From Lachnospiraceae bacterium JLR.KK008 (lineage in GTDB: Bacteria; Bacillota; Clostridia; Lachnospirales; Lachnospiraceae), in assembly GCA_037015955.1 (NCBI GenBank), contig CP143548.1:1978001-2042000 (forward strand): a stretch of DNA of 64,000 nt. Reading direction: 5' to 3'. Shown piece after piece: positions 43,199 through 51,602 of this stretch (positions are counted from its first letter, which is position 1; each line of letters starts with the position of its first letter). A program made the position numbers and the translations under genes. The notes beneath the pieces were generated by a model that was not told the DNA's origin, made no database searches, and was given only the letters and a program-made list of their open reading frames with translations.

Positions 43199-44452
43199 TC
43201 ACAGCCAGAATGACAGCGCAAGCTGTGCCTCATTTGTCGTATAAGCTACCGTTCCGTCCGTCGTATGCAAATACCGGAATACTTCCTGCTGATCGATCAG
43301 ATGCCGCTCCATCTCCTCGTACACCGCACTGTCCGCACACTTGAATGTCACATACGCAGTTCCGTCCTCGTATGCTTTTGCAAACAGACCCGCGGCCTTG
43401 TCCATATCGGCCTCGGTAAAATAAGCGCCCTCCCGCACATAATAATTGGCTGTCATACTGTTGCACTCCGGAACGGGCACAACACTGCCAATCGTATGGG
43501 TACGAAATAACTGTCTGTCGGGCACACACAGATATTCATAATTGATCTCCGGCAGTTTGCCGTCATAGCCGCTGCCTGGGCCGTCCGCCACATAGGAGGC
43601 ATCGCCCCATGTAGTATCTATATGATAATAATCTCCATCTACCCGGACAATATTCCAGGCATGGTCTTCTCCGCTCTCCACCCTTCCGGAAACAAAGACA
43701 GAATAAATACCAATCCGGTCAAACAGATATTGCGCCGCCTTGGCATACCCCTGACAGACCGACTTGCCGCCCAGGAAAACAGAACATATATTTTGATTGT
43801 CTTCTGCACCCTGCACATATTCCGTATGAGTAATCAGATATTCATACACATATTTGACTTTGTCATACTCACTGCCCGCTGCCGGAACTCCGTCAAGGAT
43901 CTCCGATACTTTTTCCTCAATCTGCTCCTTTCTCTGTGCAATCTCCTGAGGATCATAAATATAGCTGCCTGAAAAGGCGTTGCCTGTCACAATCTCTCCT
44001 TTTGTATACTTGATAAACGTATATCCGTCCACATAAAAGATCTCCGGATGGTCATTGATCACACATTGAAACACTTTCTCAAATACATCCTCCTCCGTCT
44101 CCGGAATCGGCACATCGGAAGCGCTCCGCAGCAGCCCGTCCAGAATGATCTCATAAAGTTTTTGTTCTTCTTTGGAGAGCTGCTGGTAATCATAGGCATG
44201 TTCTGCCAGATCCGCGCGCATGGCAGATGCCCCGTCAGGATCACCGGTTTCTGTCTCACCGGACTCCTCCGCTTCGGCTGCATACTCCGTCTCTGTCAGC
44301 ACCATTCCGTCGGATATTTCCTCCGCTGCTCTGGAAAGATTTTCGACGACCTGCGCCGCCTGTTCCTGTGCCTGCGTATCGTCAGGTACCGCTGCGCTGC
44401 AGCCGGTCATTCCCAGAACAAGCAGACACAGAAAAATTAAAAATCGTTTCAT
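43199..44452 (-). CDS. Transglutaminase-like lipoprotein
   Basis: A 417-residue surface lipoprotein: the signal peptide ends GMTGC with the lipobox Cys near residue 18. After an acidic linker, a helical region (about 80-190) leads to a transglutaminase-like core with the Cys in GKSVCQGYAKAAQYLF (near 232), the His in DHAWNIVRVDG and the Asp in YYHIDTTWGD, so the catalytic triad is complete. Such proteins are probable cell-wall or surface peptidases rather than true cross-linking enzymes. It starts directly past prfC and may share its transcript. Substrate unknown. Confidence 0.85.
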   Translation of the reverse strand: MKRFLIFLCLLVLGMTGCSAAVPDDTQAQEQAAQVVENLSRAAEEISDGMVLTETEYAAEAEESGETETGDPDGASAMRADLAEHAYDYQQLSKEEQKLYEIILDGLLRSASDVPIPETEEDVFEKVFQCVINDHPEIFYVDGYTFIKYTKGEIVTGNAFSGSYIYDPQEIAQRKEQIEEKVSEILDGVPAAGSEYDKVKYVYEYLITHTEYVQGAEDNQNICSVFLGGKSVCQGYAKAAQYLFDRIGIYSVFVSGRVESGEDHAWNIVRVDGDYYHIDTTWGDASYVADGPGSGYDGKLPEINYEYLCVPDRQLFRTHTIGSVVPVPECNSMTANYYVREGAYFTEADMDKAAGLFAKAYEDGTAYVTFKCADSAVYEEMERHLIDQQEVFRYLHTTDGTVAYTTNEAQLALSFWL

Positions 44453-46048
44453 TCAATCACGTCCAAACTCTGAGAGGATCAGCCCCTGATTTCTGTCTAT
44501 TGTCATCCCCACACTCCAGGCATTGACAAACAAAAGAAGCGGATTCCCCTTCATATCCTTTACTTTTTTCATATCGGATGTACCTGTCAGCTTATCCAGA
44601 TCAATCTCCTTGTTTTCGATCCAGCGGATATGCTCATATGGTAAATTTTCCAGACGTATCTCCACATTGTATTCATTTTCCAGACGGTATTTCAGCACGT
44701 CAAACTGCAAAGTGCCCACGACACCGACGATGATCTCCTCCATACCGGTATGGAACTCCTGAAAGATCTGAATCGCGCCTTCCTGCGCGATCTGCGTGAT
44801 CCCCTTCACAAACTGCTTCCGCTTCATCGTGTCCATCTGACGTACCCTTGCAAAGTGCTCCGGCGCAAATGTCGGAATTCCCTCATAGGCAAAATTTTCT
44901 TTTGGCATACAGAGCGTATCCCCGATGGAAAAAATCCCCGGGTCGAAAACCCCGATAATATCTCCCGCATAGGCCTCCTCAACAATCTTGCGCTCGCTGG
45001 CCATGATCTGCTGTGGCTGGGAGAGCCGCATCACCTTATTGCCCTGCACATGCTTTACTTCCATACTGGCATCGTATTTTCCGGAACAGATTCGCATAAA
45101 CGCCACTCTGTCTCTGTGCGCTTTGTTCATATTGGCCTGAATCTTAAAGACAAACGCCGAGAACTCCTGCTCCGCAGGGAAAATCATGCCGGTGTCCGCC
45201 TTTCGCGGAAGCGGCGGCGACGCCATCTTTAAAAAATTCTGCAAGAAGATCTCCACTCCGAAATTAGTCAGTGCGGAACCGAAAAATACGGGCGTCATCT
45301 CCCCTCTGCTCACTTCCTCCATATCAAATTCCACGCTCGCACCATCGAGCAGTTCGATCTCATCGCTGAGCTTGTCCGCCATGTCCTGACCAATAAAGGA
45401 CACGACTGCCTCTTTCTCCTCCATGGGGATCTCTCTCGTCTCCCCTTCTTTCGTCCCTTTCTGTGTATCCTCATAAGTGATGACACATTCTTTCCGGCGG
45501 TCATACACCCCTTTGAATGATTTCCCACAGCCAATCGGCCAGTTGACCGGGCAGGTGGCAATCCCCAACTCTTTCTCAATATCGTCAAGCAGTTCAAACG
45601 TGTCGTTGGCATCCCTGTCCAGCTTATTGATAAACGTAAAGATCGGTATTTTGCGCATGACACATACTTTAAAGAGCTTTCGTGTCTGAGCTTCCACACC
45701 TTTGGACGCATCAATTACCATCACGGCCGAATCAGCGGCCATCAGCGTACGATACGTATCTTCAGAGAAATCCTGATGTCCCGGTGTGTCCAGAATATTG
45801 ATACAACAGCCTCCATATTCGAACTGCAATACGGAAGACGTGACCGAGATTCCTCTCTCTTTCTCGATCTCCATCCAGTCAGAGACCGCGTGTCTGGCCG
45901 TCGCCTTTCCTTTGACGCTCCCTGCGAGATTGATCGCGCCACCATATAACAAAAATTTCTCTGTCAGCGTCGTCTTGCCCGCATCCGGGTGAGAAATGAT
46001 CGCAAATGTCCTTCTCCTGTTGATCTCCTGTGCATAATTATGACTCAC
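44453..46048 (-). CDS. prfC: Peptide chain release factor 3
   Basis: A 531-residue GTPase that recycles release factors 1 and 2 from the ribosome. The P loop is SHPDAGKTTLTEK, followed by the switch region RGISVTSSVLQFEY, the G3 motif DTPGHQDFSEDTYRTL and NKLD. The EF-G-like domains II and III make up the rest. The start chosen is GTG 46048, after AGGAGG with a 9-base spacer and just inside the end of deoB; the frame stays open further upstream only because it overlaps deoB. The resulting length matches the family. Confidence 0.94.
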   Translation of the reverse strand: MSHNYAQEINRRRTFAIISHPDAGKTTLTEKFLLYGGAINLAGSVKGKATARHAVSDWMEIEKERGISVTSSVLQFEYGGCCINILDTPGHQDFSEDTYRTLMAADSAVMVIDASKGVEAQTRKLFKVCVMRKIPIFTFINKLDRDANDTFELLDDIEKELGIATCPVNWPIGCGKSFKGVYDRRKECVITYEDTQKGTKEGETREIPMEEKEAVVSFIGQDMADKLSDEIELLDGASVEFDMEEVSRGEMTPVFFGSALTNFGVEIFLQNFLKMASPPLPRKADTGMIFPAEQEFSAFVFKIQANMNKAHRDRVAFMRICSGKYDASMEVKHVQGNKVMRLSQPQQIMASERKIVEEAYAGDIIGVFDPGIFSIGDTLCMPKENFAYEGIPTFAPEHFARVRQMDTMKRKQFVKGITQIAQEGAIQIFQEFHTGMEEIIVGVVGTLQFDVLKYRLENEYNVEIRLENLPYEHIRWIENKEIDLDKLTGTSDMKKVKDMKGNPLLLFVNAWSVGMTIDRNQGLILSEFGRD

Positions 46049-47213
46049 GTATTCTGTCCTCCTGCAACATGGAATCTCCCCGGAATTCAGGAGTGATCCC
46101 AAAATAATCGAGCACGGTCGCGCCAATATCCGCAAATGTATCCTTTGTTCCCAGATTGCCCGGTCTGATCCGGCTGCCATACATAATAAACGGCGTGTGT
46201 TCCCGTGAATGATCGGTAGAGACCGTATAACCCGGATCACAGCCATGGTCCGCCGTGATCATCAGAATATCGTTCTCCCTCATCTTTGTCAGAAATTCCG
46301 GCAGCTTTTCATCAAAATAAGTCAATGCTTTCGCATAACCGTCAATGTCGTTCCGATGCCCATACAGCATATCATAGTCTACTAAATTGATAAAACACAG
46401 TCCTTCAAAATCCCTGTCCATATATTGCAGGCTTTTCTCAATACCATCTGCATTGCTCTCGGTATACACAAACTCCGTAACACCCTTTCCGGCAAATATA
46501 TCTTTTATTTTGCCCACACCAATCACAGTGAGACCCTTCTCCTGTAATTGGTCAAGCATCGTCACCGAAGGCGGAAGCAGTGAGTAGTCATGCCGCCTCA
46601 CTGTCCTCGTATAGTTCCCGCTCTCGCCCGTAAACGGCCTGGCGATGACACGGCCCACCCCGTGTTCGCCCTGCAGCAGATCACGCGCGATCTGGCAGTA
46701 TTCATACTGCTTCTCAATCGGAATCACACTCTCATGCGCAGCGACCTGGAACACGCTGTCCGCCGAAGTATACACAATCAGTTTGCCTGTCCGCACATGT
46801 TCGTCTCCGTAATCACGGATCACTTCCGTGCCGGAATAGGGCCGGTTACACAAAATACCTCTGCCTGTCCTTCTGGAAAATTCATCCAGTATCTCCTGAG
46901 GAAAACCGTTCGGATAGGTTGGCAGCGGCCTCCCCGAGATCACACCCGCGATCTCCCAGTGCCCCGTCGTCGTATCCTTACCTTTCGAAGCCTCTTTCAT
47001 CCGTGCCACTGCCGCCGTGATCTCCTGCTCCTTCTCACCACAATCTACGCCGTCTATATTGAATAAGCCCATTTTTTTCATATTAGGTACATGAAAATAA
47101 GAGCTGGAAGCGACAGAGCGGATGGTGTTCGTTCCCTTGTCACCATACTCCGCCGCATCTTCCATCTCTCCAATCCCAAAGCTGTCCAATACGATCAAAA
47201 ATATTCGTTTCAT
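46038..47213 (-). CDS. deoB: Phosphopentomutase
   Basis: A 391-residue enzyme that interconverts (deoxy)ribose 1- and 5-phosphate in nucleoside salvage. The alkaline-phosphatase fold shows LDSFGIGEMEDAAEYGDKGTNTI at the start (metal Asp and the conserved Thr) and the metal-binding TADHGCDPGYTVSTDHSREHTPFIMYG near residue 320. It is followed by prfC with an 11-base overlap. Upstream lies a 228-base structured leader with an extended -10 promoter. Confidence 0.96.
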   Translation of the reverse strand: MKRIFLIVLDSFGIGEMEDAAEYGDKGTNTIRSVASSSYFHVPNMKKMGLFNIDGVDCGEKEQEITAAVARMKEASKGKDTTTGHWEIAGVISGRPLPTYPNGFPQEILDEFSRRTGRGILCNRPYSGTEVIRDYGDEHVRTGKLIVYTSADSVFQVAAHESVIPIEKQYEYCQIARDLLQGEHGVGRVIARPFTGESGNYTRTVRRHDYSLLPPSVTMLDQLQEKGLTVIGVGKIKDIFAGKGVTEFVYTESNADGIEKSLQYMDRDFEGLCFINLVDYDMLYGHRNDIDGYAKALTYFDEKLPEFLTKMRENDILMITADHGCDPGYTVSTDHSREHTPFIMYGSRIRPGNLGTKDTFADIGATVLDYFGITPEFRGDSMLQEDRIRES

Positions 47214-47422
47214 ATCGTTCCTCTTTTCTGTATCTCATTGTATTTTGTCCGGGTAATGTCCAAAAGTATCGCTGAACATTTTCACGCAGATATACCCGCA
47301 CCCCTGACTCGCAAATCCGCGCTCCCGCGCTTTTTCGTCCGATTACATCGGACATTTGCTCGTTCATACCGCAAGAAAAACAAATGTCTGCTTCCGCAGC
47401 CGCTTGTTTTTCTTTTGCGGTT
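47214..47422 (-). other. Structured leader region of deoB
   Basis: About 200 bases without a gene. On the minus strand it starts with a long hairpin: CCGCAAAAGAAAAACAA pairs with TTGTTTTTCTTGCGG around a 20-nt loop (47420-47367). Then come a hairpin GTCCGAT...ATCGGAC (47354-47336) and GCGCGGGAGCGCGG. The layout (extended -10, A/T-rich hairpin, GC-rich small hairpins) parallels the glgA leader at 29.3-29.8 kb. I do not recognise a named riboswitch. The frame that runs through it (75 codons) is not convincing as a gene. Confidence 0.5.
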
Positions 47423-47428
47423 ATTATA
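47423..47428 (-). promoter_or_regulatory. Extended -10 promoter of deoB-prfC
   Basis: Minus strand TGATATAAT: TATAAT with TG one base upstream. No good -35 box is visible at 17 bp, as is common for extended -10 promoters. It lies 14 bases past the spoIIIAH stop, which separates the housekeeping genes from the sporulation operon. Confidence 0.6.
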
Positions 47429-47441
47429 TCATGCTTTTTTG

Positions 47442-48203
47442 TTATTTGCTACATTGGATAATGATATTTTCCGGGGCGGTACCGGTCTTTCTTGTGACGA
47501 TGTCTTCGATCTGCGCACACTGTGCCTCTGTCAGTGTCTCCGCATTGACGACGACATCCACGCCAGTCTCGCTGATGCTCACAACAACATCCTCGAACCC
47601 TTTTGCCTCTAAGAGAATCTCAGCCGCTGTCTCCTTCTCCGCAATCTCCGTCAGGGCGATCATTCCCTCAATGGCGTTTTGTTTCTGCTCTTCCGAAATG
47701 CTTGTGCTGTTGATGATTTCCAGCAGAGTCTCTTTATTTTTCGCTCTTGTCTGTTCCTTCATCAATTTGGCTCCGGACATGGAATTTACATTGGTCGTGG
47801 AAGTAAACACTGCCTCACCCGGTGTATCGCTCTCAGTCACTTCACTGCTCGCCATTCCCTCTGACAGATAATCGGTCGAAGCCGTAATATCGTCCGTATC
47901 CAGACTCTCAATATCCTGCAGCGCTGTCTGATCTTCTGCGCCCGCAAGACTAATATCTGTGTCTGCCAGTTCCGTGTCCTCATCGGAAATTTCCAGAGCG
48001 GCGCTCGAATACATATCGCCTGTGGACATCTCCTCCTCCAGCGCAAGCTCCTCCCCGTTCTCCACCACTACCGATTGTCCCGAGACATTCATCAGTTCCT
48101 CATCGCCCAGCTTTGTCCCCGCAAAGTTGAGGTACCCCGCCACCGCAATCATAATTGCCAGGGCTGTGATCATAATCTGGTTTTTTTTCAGTACATTTTT
48201 CAC
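47442..48203 (-). CDS. spoIIIAH: Stage III sporulation protein AH
   Basis: A 253-residue mother-cell membrane protein. One membrane segment (residues 7-28, KNQIMITALAIMIAVAGYLNF) is followed by a long acidic linker (35-130) and a C-terminal YscJ/FliF-like ring-building domain (about 145-250, with RAKNKETLLEIINSTSISEEQKQ). It contacts SpoIIQ in the forespore membrane to form the feeding channel. The linker is longer than in the Bacillus protein, the usual clostridial form. Last gene of the operon. Confidence 0.93.
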   Translation of the reverse strand: MKNVLKKNQIMITALAIMIAVAGYLNFAGTKLGDEELMNVSGQSVVVENGEELALEEEMSTGDMYSSAALEISDEDTELADTDISLAGAEDQTALQDIESLDTDDITASTDYLSEGMASSEVTESDTPGEAVFTSTTNVNSMSGAKLMKEQTRAKNKETLLEIINSTSISEEQKQNAIEGMIALTEIAEKETAAEILLEAKGFEDVVVSISETGVDVVVNAETLTEAQCAQIEDIVTRKTGTAPENIIIQCSK

Positions 48204-48215
48204 GGTATTCTCCCC

Positions 48216-48836
48216 TTACTTCATCACTTTCATTTTAGCTATTTTAATTTTATTCGCATCGATGTCAAATAATGCCTGAATTGCCTCGCTTATATTATTC
48301 TTCACCATCTCGCTGCCGCCTCCCTCTGCCAGCACCGCGACCCCTTCCACTTCAGGCTGCATCGTTTTCCTTACATAAGGAATCTGCCTGCCTTCTCCGT
48401 CCGTGACAAACACGGTCGATTCCTGGCTGCTCAGATCATTGGTATTTCTACTGCCGCCTGTCCCGTCATCCTCCGTCATATTAGACCGCTCTGAAGGCCT
48501 GTCCTTTTCCACAATCTCCTCACCGGTGGACTTTAATGTAATCATCACCTTGACTCTGCCGACGCCTTCCATACAGGTCAGAAGTTCCTCCAGTTCCTGT
48601 TCCATGCACGATACATAGTCGTTCATATCAGAGGCGGCAGCCGCCTGCTCCATTTCCCTGGCATTATCTCCCTTGTCTGTTTTTTCCCCCTCCTCGCTCG
48701 ACAGGCTGCTGCCGATTCCCACATCGGCGCTGCCCAATGTCTGTCCGCCCTCCTTCTTCTTTACCGGAAGACACACGATGAGAAGCAATATACCGGCCAG
48801 TGCAAATATGATAAATTTTTCTTTTTTTTCATTCAT
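48216..48836 (-). CDS. spoIIIAG: Stage III sporulation protein AG
   Basis: A 206-residue protein with an N-terminal membrane segment (9-23, IFALAGILLLIVCLP), an acidic linker, and a ring-building domain (about 75-205) of the type that forms the SpoIIIAG ring in the channel between mother cell and forespore (MEQELEELLTCMEGVGRVKVMI; GVAVLAEGG). It overlaps spoIIIAF by 8 bases. Confidence 0.93.
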   Translation of the reverse strand: MNEKKEKFIIFALAGILLLIVCLPVKKKEGGQTLGSADVGIGSSLSSEEGEKTDKGDNAREMEQAAAASDMNDYVSCMEQELEELLTCMEGVGRVKVMITLKSTGEEIVEKDRPSERSNMTEDDGTGGSRNTNDLSSQESTVFVTDGEGRQIPYVRKTMQPEVEGVAVLAEGGGSEMVKNNISEAIQALFDIDANKIKIAKMKVMK

Positions 48837-49425
48837 CGATCACTACCTCCACCCTGTCTTCTTCCATCCCCAGTATCTGCGCCGCCCTTTGGGTAAATTC
48901 CTTCCCGGCGCCACTCCCTCCTGCATTCTCTTGTCTGCCATTATCATCCTGCAGACCGATTTTATCGATCCGTATCGGTGAGATCTCCGTATCAATCGAT
49001 GACACATATATTTTGATTCTGCAATCTTCTTCTGCTATTTCTCCATCTCCGGAAATTCCCAGTAATTCCACACGTTTTACCTCATATCCCTCTGTAATCG
49101 TGTCATTGTTTAATTTCTTTTTTATCTCCTCTTCCATCATCCGCAGATATGACTGAGAAGGCGTCATCTCCACTGTAAGCTGCCGGCTTGATACTTCTTC
49201 CAGATATGCCGTATATTCATCCACACAGGCCTGATACTTCTCCATCATTCCGCTGCGCAGTAATTCCATAAAAGGAATCACAAAAATAACAACTGTCATG
49301 ATCCCGGCCAGAAATTTAAAGTATTTTTCATAGGAAGGATTCGGCCGGAAATGGATGAGAGCCTGTGACAAAATCATAAAGATACTGGCTCTTTTCATAA
49401 TCGTCATAATATAATCTTCCATCAA
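48829..49425 (-). CDS. spoIIIAF: Stage III sporulation protein AF
   Basis: A 198-residue membrane protein with two N-terminal membrane segments (about 12-25 and 36-55, YFKFLAGIMTVVIFVIPFMELL) and a C-terminal ring-building-like domain (about 85-195). It is a channel-associated protein of engulfment. Its start shares four bases with the spoIIIAE stop. Confidence 0.92.
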   Translation of the reverse strand: MMEDYIMTIMKRASIFMILSQALIHFRPNPSYEKYFKFLAGIMTVVIFVIPFMELLRSGMMEKYQACVDEYTAYLEEVSSRQLTVEMTPSQSYLRMMEEEIKKKLNNDTITEGYEVKRVELLGISGDGEIAEEDCRIKIYVSSIDTEISPIRIDKIGLQDDNGRQENAGGSGAGKEFTQRAAQILGMEEDRVEVVIDE

Positions 49426-50468
49426 AAACCCCGATTCGTCGTCATTGCTACGATTGCTATGGTGACAAGAAACAGTCCGATCGCAGTCAGCAGAATCCGC
49501 AGGATGAGCAGGCTGCCCTCCCCCGCCCGGTCGATGCAGGAAGTGATCCTTCTGTCACTGATTACTCCCGTGAGAGCAGCAGAAAATTTCAGCATCATAG
49601 CAAACAGCCATATTTTGACCGCAGGTACCGCACACAGCAAAACGAGCAGGCAGACAGTCAGTACACCGACACTGTTTTTGATCAATACGGTGGAACCGAT
49701 CACCATCTCCGTCACACTGTCGCTCACATTGCCGATTCCCGGTATGAGAGAGATCGTCTTCTGCATCGCCGACATTTTCATGGAATCAATGACCGGTGTG
49801 ATCATCGACTGGATCATACTGATACCAGTAACGACAGCAAACGAAATTTTCAGTGCATACCCGGCTATTTTCCTGATCAGATCCATCATCATATTCAGCT
49901 TTTCCTCCGTCCACAGACCATTCATAAAGGCAAGAAACAGATAGACTTTAACGAGTGGCATCAAAAATGCGGAGAGCGCCGCCTCCACACCATAGATCAG
50001 CGCCAGAATAAACTGATAATAAAGCAGTGCGGTCGTAACCCCTGTCGCCGCGCCCACAGCGAGAAAATAAACCGGCATAAATAATTTCATAAACAGAAGC
50101 AGATCGGAAATCAACGTCTGTGCCGTATCGGACACAATGCCAAATACCCGCAATAAAATCAATACGAGAAACAGATAGACAAAGTAAAATCCGATGTCTG
50201 CGATTTGCTTATTTTCAAACAATTCTGTCAGATTTGTCAGCAGTGCTGCCAGAATCCCCAGACAGATCAGCAAAATCATGATCTCTGCCAGACTTTTTGT
50301 CTCTCCCTGGAAGATACGCGCCATATCCTCAAACAGCAGTTTCATCACTTCAGTCACTTTTCCCTGCAGGAGCATTTCAAACAATTCTTTCAGATCGATA
50401 TGGCAGTCCGGAAACAAACCGTTGACCTGTTCATTTAACGTAACGATCGCATCTGTCAAATTATCCAT
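49422..50468 (-). CDS. spoIIIAE: Stage III sporulation protein AE
   Basis: A 348-residue multi-spanning membrane protein with about seven hydrophobic segments from residue 60 on (IMILLICLGILAALL; FYFVYLFLVLILLRVFGIV; ALLYYQFILALIYG). It is the predicted export-gate-like core of the SpoIIIA channel. It lacks the cleavable signal peptide I would expect from the longer Bacillus protein. The site GGGGTGAAGC before the ATG, three bases past spoIIIAD, supports this short start. Confidence 0.92.
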   Translation of the reverse strand: MDNLTDAIVTLNEQVNGLFPDCHIDLKELFEMLLQGKVTEVMKLLFEDMARIFQGETKSLAEIMILLICLGILAALLTNLTELFENKQIADIGFYFVYLFLVLILLRVFGIVSDTAQTLISDLLLFMKLFMPVYFLAVGAATGVTTALLYYQFILALIYGVEAALSAFLMPLVKVYLFLAFMNGLWTEEKLNMMMDLIRKIAGYALKISFAVVTGISMIQSMITPVIDSMKMSAMQKTISLIPGIGNVSDSVTEMVIGSTVLIKNSVGVLTVCLLVLLCAVPAVKIWLFAMMLKFSAALTGVISDRRITSCIDRAGEGSLLILRILLTAIGLFLVTIAIVAMTTNRGF

Positions 50469-50471
50469 GCT

Positions 50472-50858
50472 TCACCCCTTGAAATTTTGTATCGTCTGAA
50501 TGACCGAGAGCAGGATCGGCAGCCCCGTCAGCAACACCATCACTTTTCCAAAAATTTCTATCTGTCCGCCCACCGCTCCATACCCGGCATCTTTACAGAT
50601 ACCTGCACAGAACTCACAAATATATGTAATTCCCACAATCTTCAGCAGAATAACAAAAAACCCCCTGTCCTGCCTGATGAACTCCTGAAGCACCTGCATC
50701 TCTTCCATAAAAAGTGCCAGGCTGCGCACTGTATACCAAAAAATCAGAAGTGCGGCCAACACACCGATATACACACCATATTCCGCCTTTACTGTCCGGA
50801 AAAAAACTGCAAACAGAACACCGATAACGCCTAATAATGCAATTTTGACAACTTCCAT
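50472..50858 (-). CDS. spoIIIAD: Stage III sporulation protein AD
   Basis: A 128-residue small membrane protein with four hydrophobic segments (5-22, 31-50, 68-88, 100-125). CKDAGYGAVGGQIEIFGKVMVLL is a family hallmark. It is related to SpoIIIAC and probably to flagellar FliQ-like export components. It lies 9 bases past spoIIIAC and 3 before spoIIIAE. Confidence 0.92.
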   Translation of the reverse strand: MEVVKIALLGVIGVLFAVFFRTVKAEYGVYIGVLAALLIFWYTVRSLALFMEEMQVLQEFIRQDRGFFVILLKIVGITYICEFCAGICKDAGYGAVGGQIEIFGKVMVLLTGLPILLSVIQTIQNFKG

Positions 50859-50867
50859 AAATATCCT

Positions 50868-51062
50868 CTATATTTGAAATAGTTTCTGTATTGTTTCAAA
50901 CAGATCATAAATATACGGAACAATCCATGTCAGTACGACGAGTAGTCCGGCCAGACTGACAAGAAACGCATGTTCTTCTCTGCCACTGTGCTTCAATACC
51001 TGACTGAGAATCGTCACCAGTATGCCAACTGCTGCAATTTTAAAAATCAGACTTACGCCCAT
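50868..51062 (-). CDS. spoIIIAC: Stage III sporulation protein AC
   Basis: A 64-residue protein with two membrane segments (4-20 and 34-52, FLVSLAGLLVVLTWIVPYIY). Length and sequence fit SpoIIIAC, a FliQ-like element of the SpoIIIA complex. The GVSLIFKIAAVGILVTILSQ start and the place between spoIIIAB and spoIIIAD make the call firm despite its size. Confidence 0.92.
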   Translation of the reverse strand: MGVSLIFKIAAVGILVTILSQVLKHSGREEHAFLVSLAGLLVVLTWIVPYIYDLFETIQKLFQI

Positions 51063-51083
51063 CTCTTCCTCCCGGTCGCTGTG

Positions 51084-51602
51084 TTACACGAATATAATAA
51101 TAAGAAGCAGACCTCCCATTATGCCAAAACTCATAGCCATCTTTTCACGCTCTGCCAAATGTGTCTCTGTCTTTTGTATGCTCGCCAGCAGGGCGGCTGT
51201 CTGATTGTCGATCGCCTGTTTCTGAAGCTCTCTGTCCGCATGACCAAAGCTGCGCGCGAAATCAGCAAGCAATGCCTTGTCCTCCTTTTTGAGCGGAAAC
51301 CGTGGGAAAAACTCCTCTACCTGTTTCTCCCAGATGTCCGGAAACGGCTGACCCGTATTTTGCTCAGACTCCTCCCATACGGCTTTGAGCATATCCGAAA
51401 AAGGCGGCTTCATATATCCTTCCGCCATCCTGCATGCCTCCGGAAAGGCCGCAAGGCAATACCCGACCTGGCTGTAAAACAGTTCATACATCCGTTTCAT
51501 CTCATACAGACATTTCAAACGCTCTCTCATATCCACACAATAGCAAAAGCTATACCCTATCGTGCCAGTCAGCAAAAGCATCGAGCCTAATAACCGGAAC
51601 AT
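51084..51602 (-). CDS. spoIIIAB: Stage III sporulation protein AB
   Basis: A 172-residue protein with an N-terminal membrane segment (5-22) and another at the C-terminus (153-171, MSFGIMGGLLLIIIFV), with a soluble helical body between (YEMKRMYELFYSQVGYCLAAFPEA). It is a GspF-like part of the SpoIIIA complex. Its start overlaps the spoIIIAA stop by 16 bases. Confidence 0.92.
   Translation of the reverse strand: MFRLLGSMLLLTGTIGYSFCYCVDMRERLKCLYEMKRMYELFYSQVGYCLAAFPEACRMAEGYMKPPFSDMLKAVWEESEQNTGQPFPDIWEKQVEEFFPRFPLKKEDKALLADFARSFGHADRELQKQAIDNQTAALLASIQKTETHLAEREKMAMSFGIMGGLLLIIIFV

Noticed and set aside
46049-46246. N-terminal extension of prfC into deoB
   Set aside because: The frame is open only because it overlaps deoB; GTG 46048 has AGGAGG at the right distance and gives the family's normal length.
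47140-47367. 75-codon minus-strand frame upstream of and into deoB
   Set aside because: It overlaps the deoB start in another frame and lies within the hairpin-rich leader; composition is unlike a conserved protein.
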